From the NCBI GenBank assembly GCA_027422505.1, contig JAPQWV010000125.1:868001-932000 (forward strand): DNA of 64,000 bases. The letters run 5' to 3'. Below, in pieces: positions 59,199-64,000 of the stretch; within the stretch, counting starts at the first letter, position 1, and every line of letters starts with the position of its first letter. The notes beneath the pieces are model-generated. The model saw only the letters and a program-made list of their open reading frames with translations, was not told the origin of the DNA and searched no databases. Both the position numbers and the translations under genes were made by a program. This DNA is from Craterostigma plantagineum. Taxonomy: Eukaryota > Streptophyta > Magnoliopsida > Lamiales > Linderniaceae.

Positions 59199-61805
59199 TA
59201 TAACGACCCTCACTTTCTAACAAATATTTTGGCGGATTTTCGCAACGTAAGTCGCGGAAGACCCGTCAATTTCAATTTATATTTGTGTTTAAAATTAAAA
59301 TGTTAAACATTCGGAAGTCGATTCCAGAATCCGACACAACATACATTTTGGTCTCTTATTATTAAACACACAATACTCAAATTTATTCAACATAAACCAC
59401 GACACTCCACAGGTCTTCATCCATGTACCGCCCGCTCTCAAAAGTCCCTGGAGTCACCGCCACAGCCCGCCTCAGTCGCGACAATGTCGTCAGACTCAGC
59501 CGTACCTACAACACGTAAACCTGAGCGATTGCCCAGTAGATGAAAATATACATGAATGCAACGTGCGGTCACTCCCAAACCCGAATACCTCACAATAAAA
59601 TGCACACTCGACTTTTTCCACTCTTCCCAATCCTATCATAGTCCAACACAAACAGGGCCCTAGGCTAGACTAGGCACCTCGCGCAACCCATTTAAGGAAG
59701 GAGTCAGGAGAGCAGATCTCGAGCAGCCCCGGCTCTCTCTCGAAACATCTACCTGCCCCGGCGATGCCTACGCTGGTAGCATTCTCCCTGAGCTAACACT
59801 ACCAGGTCGCCCCTTTCGCCAAACAGACCCTCTAAAGAGAGATCTCGACAGTACAACTGTCAGGTGCGCTAGACTATCCTCAACTCCACTACGAGTTGAC
59901 TGCCAATATCGGCAACCTTACACATCGACACTACCCACCCCACACATAGACACCTTAAGGTGTCAACATATTACATGATTATCCTCATCCCTCATGCTCA
60001 TATGGAACGCATATGCCGTGTATATGAAATGCAACATCACCATCACGTTCCCATATTATTTTCTCCACTCGGAACTCTTACGCATAAAAAAAATCAGTAA
60101 TTTACGATAATATTCCTTAACTCAAAACTTCATTATTCACTAATCCTTAAGAATAATGAAAACTTTCCTAAAACTTTCAGAAAACGTAAACCTTAAATTC
60201 CGGAAATATTCACAACCCGAAAACATCACACAACCACAACGTCCTAGTACCTAAAACTAACTTCCACAATTCTAACACATGTTTAAAGTTCATATAAATG
60301 CAATAGCATCTCGAAAATATATATAACCCACATAATACACACCATTCTAACACACATTCGAAATTTCATATTAATGCAAAGAGCATCTTAAATAGATGTA
60401 TTCGCATATGCACATAAACAACATATAACACATTCAAAACACTTTGTTAAACACAACAAACAAATTTATTTATTCCATTTCCAAAAGGCATGCAACAATA
60501 TCGAACTCCAGGCACATAGTACATGTAAGATACAAATTATTTACTCCATTTTCAAAGGCATGCAACAATATCTATCATTTTCGAAAGCAAACAAAGCATT
60601 TTCAACAAGTTAACGTATTGGGGTGAATTTACTCACCTCCAATCCGAATTTCACATAAAGGTTTATGTATCGTAGGTGAAATGTCCACCTACCTCACGTC
60701 CACAGCTTGGTTATTTGAGAGTTCCTAGCTTGCCCACCCTTTTCGTTTTGTTAATGTCTCTTCTTTCTCATTCGGACGTTTTTTCCTTTTGTTTCAAATG
60801 TTTCCTCCCTTCTCCTTTCTTATGTTGTGGAATAATGTAGATATAAGATTTTCTAAGGGTTGATAACGTGAGGATTCCCTTTCTTTTGTTGTCTTCCTTG
60901 TTAATGAGGTGTAAATGTATTTTTATATGTAAAAGTTGTAGATCAATTTTTTTTTTTTTTTTGAAAGATTCCTTTTGTCCCTTGAGTTGAGTAGGTAACG
61001 TGGTTATGGTTTGTAAATTTTTATCATTATTATTGTTCTAGGTAATGGAAATACACGTTAGTTCCGTCTTTGATTAAGCAAATTTGTCCCTTGTGTATAA
61101 TATACATTTTTCTATAATTTACTAAATAATATTATAAATCCCATCTTGAGGTTTTTGGCATTTTATGGATAATAATTTGTTGATGACTAAGTTTTCCACA
61201 TGATTGAGCTAAGTTTGTCTTGTCATGTTTAATGTTTTATGATTTCCATATGATAATTAGTATATGACGAAACTTTTCACATGATTAAGCAAAATTTGTC
61301 TTGTATGTACACTATTTTATTATTTCCTCATCATTGCCTTTTACTTACTTCTTAATTTTCGTAACTTTCTAACGATCCCACTAATTGAAATGTTAAGAGA
61401 TGTATCTTAAAGCCATGTGATTTGGCAAGTTGGTGACAAACTTTACCTCATGGGTAAACTAAGGTTCCTCCCTCATATATGTTATTTTATTTCTCTTATC
61501 CATTTTTATCTCTAATTATTACTAATATTATAAATATATGCCATTGTATCTAACCACAAAAATCATTAAGCCTTTGCGGGAAACTTCAATACCCCAATGA
61601 GTCAATACATTTTTTTCTTTTTTTATTTGAGTGTTCCTTATTTTTAAATATTTATTCCACTAAGTATTAATTCAAAATTCCTGATTATATTTTTCACCCA
61701 AAAATCTTACATTCGTTATCTAAATAATACAGCTAAATTTGTAATTTAATATCTGTCTTGCTAATTATATTATAAATCCCGTATTTAAATTTTACGGTTA
61801 TTACA
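59199..61805 (-). repeat. Array LTR5 (outer, 5' LTR)
   Basis: 2607 bp. It keeps the 52-bp block, has agcc and acatacattttgg like LTR4. It ends ggttattaca immediately before the right copy of the ccgac duplication. The palindrome is retained although the adjacent base changed (catagacacc). Confidence 0.93.
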
Positions 61806-61810
61806 CCGAC

Positions 61811-62030
61811 TCTTTTAATCTGCAATGCGAAGGTCCTCCCATAGTCGAAGCTCTACGATTGACAAGACCCAGGTTAGATATTGTTCACCACTCAAGATTA
61901 TCGCATTATACCTTGTATTCGCCTAATTCGTCCTTCTCTTCCGTTTCAGGTTATAAATCAACGGCTTCTTGTATGGGCTGGCCGACTTTATAAGAATTCC
62001 CTACTGCAAAATCCGAGTTAGTTTTTTATT
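61811..62030 (+). other. Sequence right of the array TSD
   Basis: Continues the DNA interrupted at 42552. A donor-like caggttaga (about 61869-61877) and an acceptor-like tccgtttcag (61941-61950) suggest an intron of the interrupted transcription unit, most likely of the Harbinger transposase. No frame joins cleanly to the left flank. Confidence 0.3.
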
Positions 62031-62264
62031 TTGCGTTCGATTTATGTTGAGACAGACGTTTGGGGACTTTATAATTACACTTGTTGGCTGTGTTATAGCT
62101 CACATGTTGGTTGTATGGGGGATAACATTGACTTTAACAATGATGAGGGGGAGGATGGTGATAACATTTGCGCTCTTGATGCATCGACTGAATGGGGAGC
62201 TTGGAGAGATATGTTAGCGGCGACAGCTTTTAATGAGTGGACAAATAATGGAGCTAGATCTTGA
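62031..62264 (+). pseudogene. PIF/Harbinger transposase, C-terminal fragment
   Basis: The frame ends DNICALDASTEWGAWRDMLA and then AFNEWTNN before the stop (TGA). An acidic stretch followed by a D/S-EW-x2-WRD-x-LA-x4-FNEW motif is the usual tail of plant HARBI1-like nucleases. The catalytic DDE core is absent from the window at this point, and upstream codons of this frame look unrelated, so only the last exon or a fragment remains. It is followed in the same orientation by a Myb/SANT-like gene, the normal two-gene layout of PIF/Harbinger elements. Confidence 0.6.
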
Positions 62265-62497
62265 TTTGGTTGTTGTGCAAGTTTTTTTTGGGTGTGGTTT
62301 GTTAACGTGGATTCGTACTATGTTGCATAGATTGTATTGAACGTGTCCACCTCCCGTTTTAATGAATGCTAACTGTATTTATTGTTGGAATTAGTATATG
62401 TGGTTCGTATGAAAATGAATGACTTGAATATGTTCGTTGTGTTGTGGATTTTTTTCACTCATTTTTCTACTGTGGATTAACTTCAGCATTTTGAGGC

Positions 62498-63541
62498 ATG
62501 TTTCAGGATCTCATGGAACTCACAGCGGGTACAAACTTCAGGTCAAATCCGCCATTTAAGGAGAGAAACAGTAGGCGTGGGTGGAGTCAGCAAGAACAAA
62601 TGACTCTGATAAACGCAATGAAAGAAATAGTGGCGAGTGGTTGGAGGTGTGAGAATGGATTCAAGGCCGGGTATCTTAAGATCCTAGAAGCTCGCATGAT
62701 GTCCGCTTTTCCGGGATCCGACATTCGCGCGTCGCCGGACATTACCTCACGTCTTCAAACATGGAAGAAATATTATTACAGCCTCTCTAGTATGCTAAGT
62801 ATGACCGGGATTGGGTGGAATGACTCGACGAAAACGAGTGATGTTTTTTAGGATCAATGTTGGAATGAATCTGTGAAGGTATCTGTGAAGGTACGAAGCT
62901 CTCTTTATTTTCTAAGATATGTTAAGCACATATTATACTTTAACAATCCTTTTTGTTGAACAGAAAGACCCACTTGCTAAGTCGATGCGCCACAAATCTT
63001 GGCCATACTATAATGAGTGGGCTGAAATATTTGGAAAAGATCGTGCTACGGGTGACCATGCGGAGGACATCGAGGAAGTGATACGAACCAGGTGTGTTTA
63101 AATGGGACTGATTGGTCATTCAGCACTGGTGAACGCGAGAATAATACTCCAAATGGGACTGATTTTCCTCAAGGTTCGGCAACAGACGAGGTAGTTAGCG
63201 GGTCCAATGGAGGAGGTAACGGAAACACGCAACGCCGTGCTCGAAAACGGAAAATCAATGAAGTCGATAAAGAGTTGATCGACATAATAGGCAAGTATTG
63301 TGCGGAAACCAATGCTGCTCTTCAACGGTTCATCTCCATTGTTGAAGTTGAGAGCGACATAATCCTGAAAAAGTATAATGTCTACCAACAAATCGACGGA
63401 ATGGATGGACTAAGCCCTGATCATAAGCTTTTGATTTTGAAGTTCCTCGTCAATCATTGTGACGAACTTCGACTATTCGACAGTTTGCCGCCGGACATGA
63501 AATATCGCTACGTCATTAACACATTACGTACCCTTGTATGA
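62498..63541 (+). pseudogene. Myb/SANT-like DNA-binding protein (Harbinger ORF2 type)
   Basis: The first segment (62498-62851) holds a Myb/SANT-like domain (PF12776 type): RRGWSQQEQMTLINAMKEI, FKAGYLKILEARM, RLQTWKKYYYSLSSML and GIGWNDSTK, with the spaced tryptophans. An in-frame TAG (62849-62851) is followed in frame by DQCWNESVK, so it is a nonsense mutation. An intron of about 90 bp (gtatctgtg to ttgaacag) leads to KDPLAKSMRHKSWPYYNEW and EIFGKDRATGDHAEDI. A frame change near 63090 joins to 63092-63541, with a basic RRARKRKINEVDKE segment and a helical tail ending YRYVINTLRTLV. In PIF/Harbinger elements such a protein assists the transposase. Host L10-interacting-type Myb proteins share the domain, so a decayed host paralogue is an alternative. 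Confidence 0.7.
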
Positions 63542-64000
63542 AAGGTAACGGTTTCGGGTTCTTTTGGGCGTGGTTGAAAGATTGCACAAGTGTTGTTTTG
63601 ACTTTGATAGTTAGTCGGATGCTGTGACATCATGGAGCTAGCATTTGTTCTGCTCTTTCAGCTTGTACCACTGCTATTTTCAACTTCTGTCACTGCTATT
63701 TTCACCTTTTGGTTGTATGATGTACATGTAAAAGCAGCTACTGTAAATTTGGATGGCTGTATTGGCATTACTTCGTATGTTGAGCGGCTAGCTGTATTTT
63801 TGGGGAACAATTCAGTTATTATGTCGACAACTATGTTATAATTTAATTTCCAGCTTAACATATTTATATATTTGTCAGGCTTCTCTCTGTTTCCCAGCTG
63901 AAGGAACAATTGTCATTCGCAACCCAGCTGAAGTCCGAGGGATTAGTAGCCTCAGAGTCACTAGAGATATCGATCACTTCAACAAACTGCCACTTAAATA
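63542..64000. other. Sequence to the right edge, no supported gene
   Basis: Downstream of the Myb-like remnant. Short frames only (63632-63841 plus, 63658-63909 minus), neither recognisable. The right terminus of the presumed Harbinger element is not visible before 64000. Confidence 0.4.

Larger units (their letters stand above)
42553..61805 (-). mobile_element. Tandem array of a gag-only LTR retrotransposon: 5 LTRs, 4 internal regions, one TSD
   Basis: Five direct LTRs (42553-45156, 46744-49289, 50877-53428, 55011-57615, 59199-61805) alternate with four internal regions (1587, 1587, 1582 and 1583 bp), all reading on the minus strand. The array is bounded by the perfect 5-bp duplication ccgac (42548-42552 and 61806-61810). 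Internal LTR junctions have no such duplication. Each internal region has an initiator-Met-tRNA-type primer-binding site (TGGTATCAGAGC on the minus strand at 46730-46741, 50863-50874, 54997-55008 and 59185-59196), gag with two zinc knuckles, and a purine tract next to the LTR. There is no protease, reverse transcriptase, RNase H or integrase. The layout matches TR-GAG non-autonomous elements of Ty3/gypsy type, which depend on a partner for pol. Confidence 0.95.

Noticed and set aside
42553..61805. Gene cluster or rDNA-like tandem array
   Set aside because: The unit has LTR termini, a primer-binding site, a purine tract and gag, and one TSD brackets the whole.
42553..61805. Four separate insertions of the same element side by side
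   Set aside because: No duplication at internal junctions, adjacent units share LTRs, and damage is shared between units.
62498..63541. Functional host Myb-like transcription factor
   Set aside because: An in-frame stop, a frame change and the adjacent Harbinger transposase tail indicate a transposon-type pseudogene, though a decayed host paralogue is not excluded.

Overview
This is plant nuclear DNA, from a eudicot by gene content and repeat style (an asterid is my guess; species not determinable). It is AT-rich intergenic sequence with small GT-AG introns and many LTR retrotransposons, MULEs, hATs, SINEs and MITEs. Five host genes are supported: a PAP2-type lipid phosphate phosphatase (1410-2057, minus), a GPI-anchored-type lipid-transfer protein with three exons (9229-10310, plus), an uncharacterised plastid-type membrane/coiled-coil protein with five exons (18816-20889, plus), an AT-hook/PPC protein close to AHL22 (22597-23523, minus) and an A20/AN1 stress-associated zinc-finger protein (38945-39403, minus). 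They form no operon or cluster.

The rest is a nested transposon landscape. 2.7-8.8 kb holds a decayed minus-strand Copia element (Copia-B) with a tRNA-derived SINE in its 5' LTR. 10.6-14.2 kb is a solo LTR of a second family (Copia-A), itself split by another solo LTR and a hAT element, each with its own target-site duplication (TSD). 14.3-18.4 kb is a MULE-like element with an Ulp1-type peptidase remnant, two GTACC-rich tandem repeats and a zinc-knuckle remnant. 26.6-37.2 kb is a full-length Copia-A element (TSD AAATT) whose 5' LTR is interrupted by a 3.2-kb solo LTR (TSD GTTAG). Two hAT-type elements, a second SINE and Stowaway-like ends lie at 37.3-41.5 kb.

The most striking structure is at 42553-61805: five ~2.6-kb LTRs alternating with four ~1.58-kb internal regions (LTR-I-LTR-I-LTR-I-LTR-I-LTR), all in one orientation. 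Each internal region has a primer-binding site, a gag gene and a polypurine tract but no pol. The whole 19.25-kb array is bounded by one perfect 5-bp TSD (CCGAC). It is therefore best read as one insertion of a gag-only (TR-GAG-like) element that was later amplified in place by LTR-LTR unequal recombination. Shared and private mutations in the units record that history. The array appears to lie inside or next to a PIF/Harbinger element, whose transposase C-terminus and Myb/SANT-like ORF follow at 62.0-63.5 kb.

All assignments come from reading sequence and translations. No database search was run.
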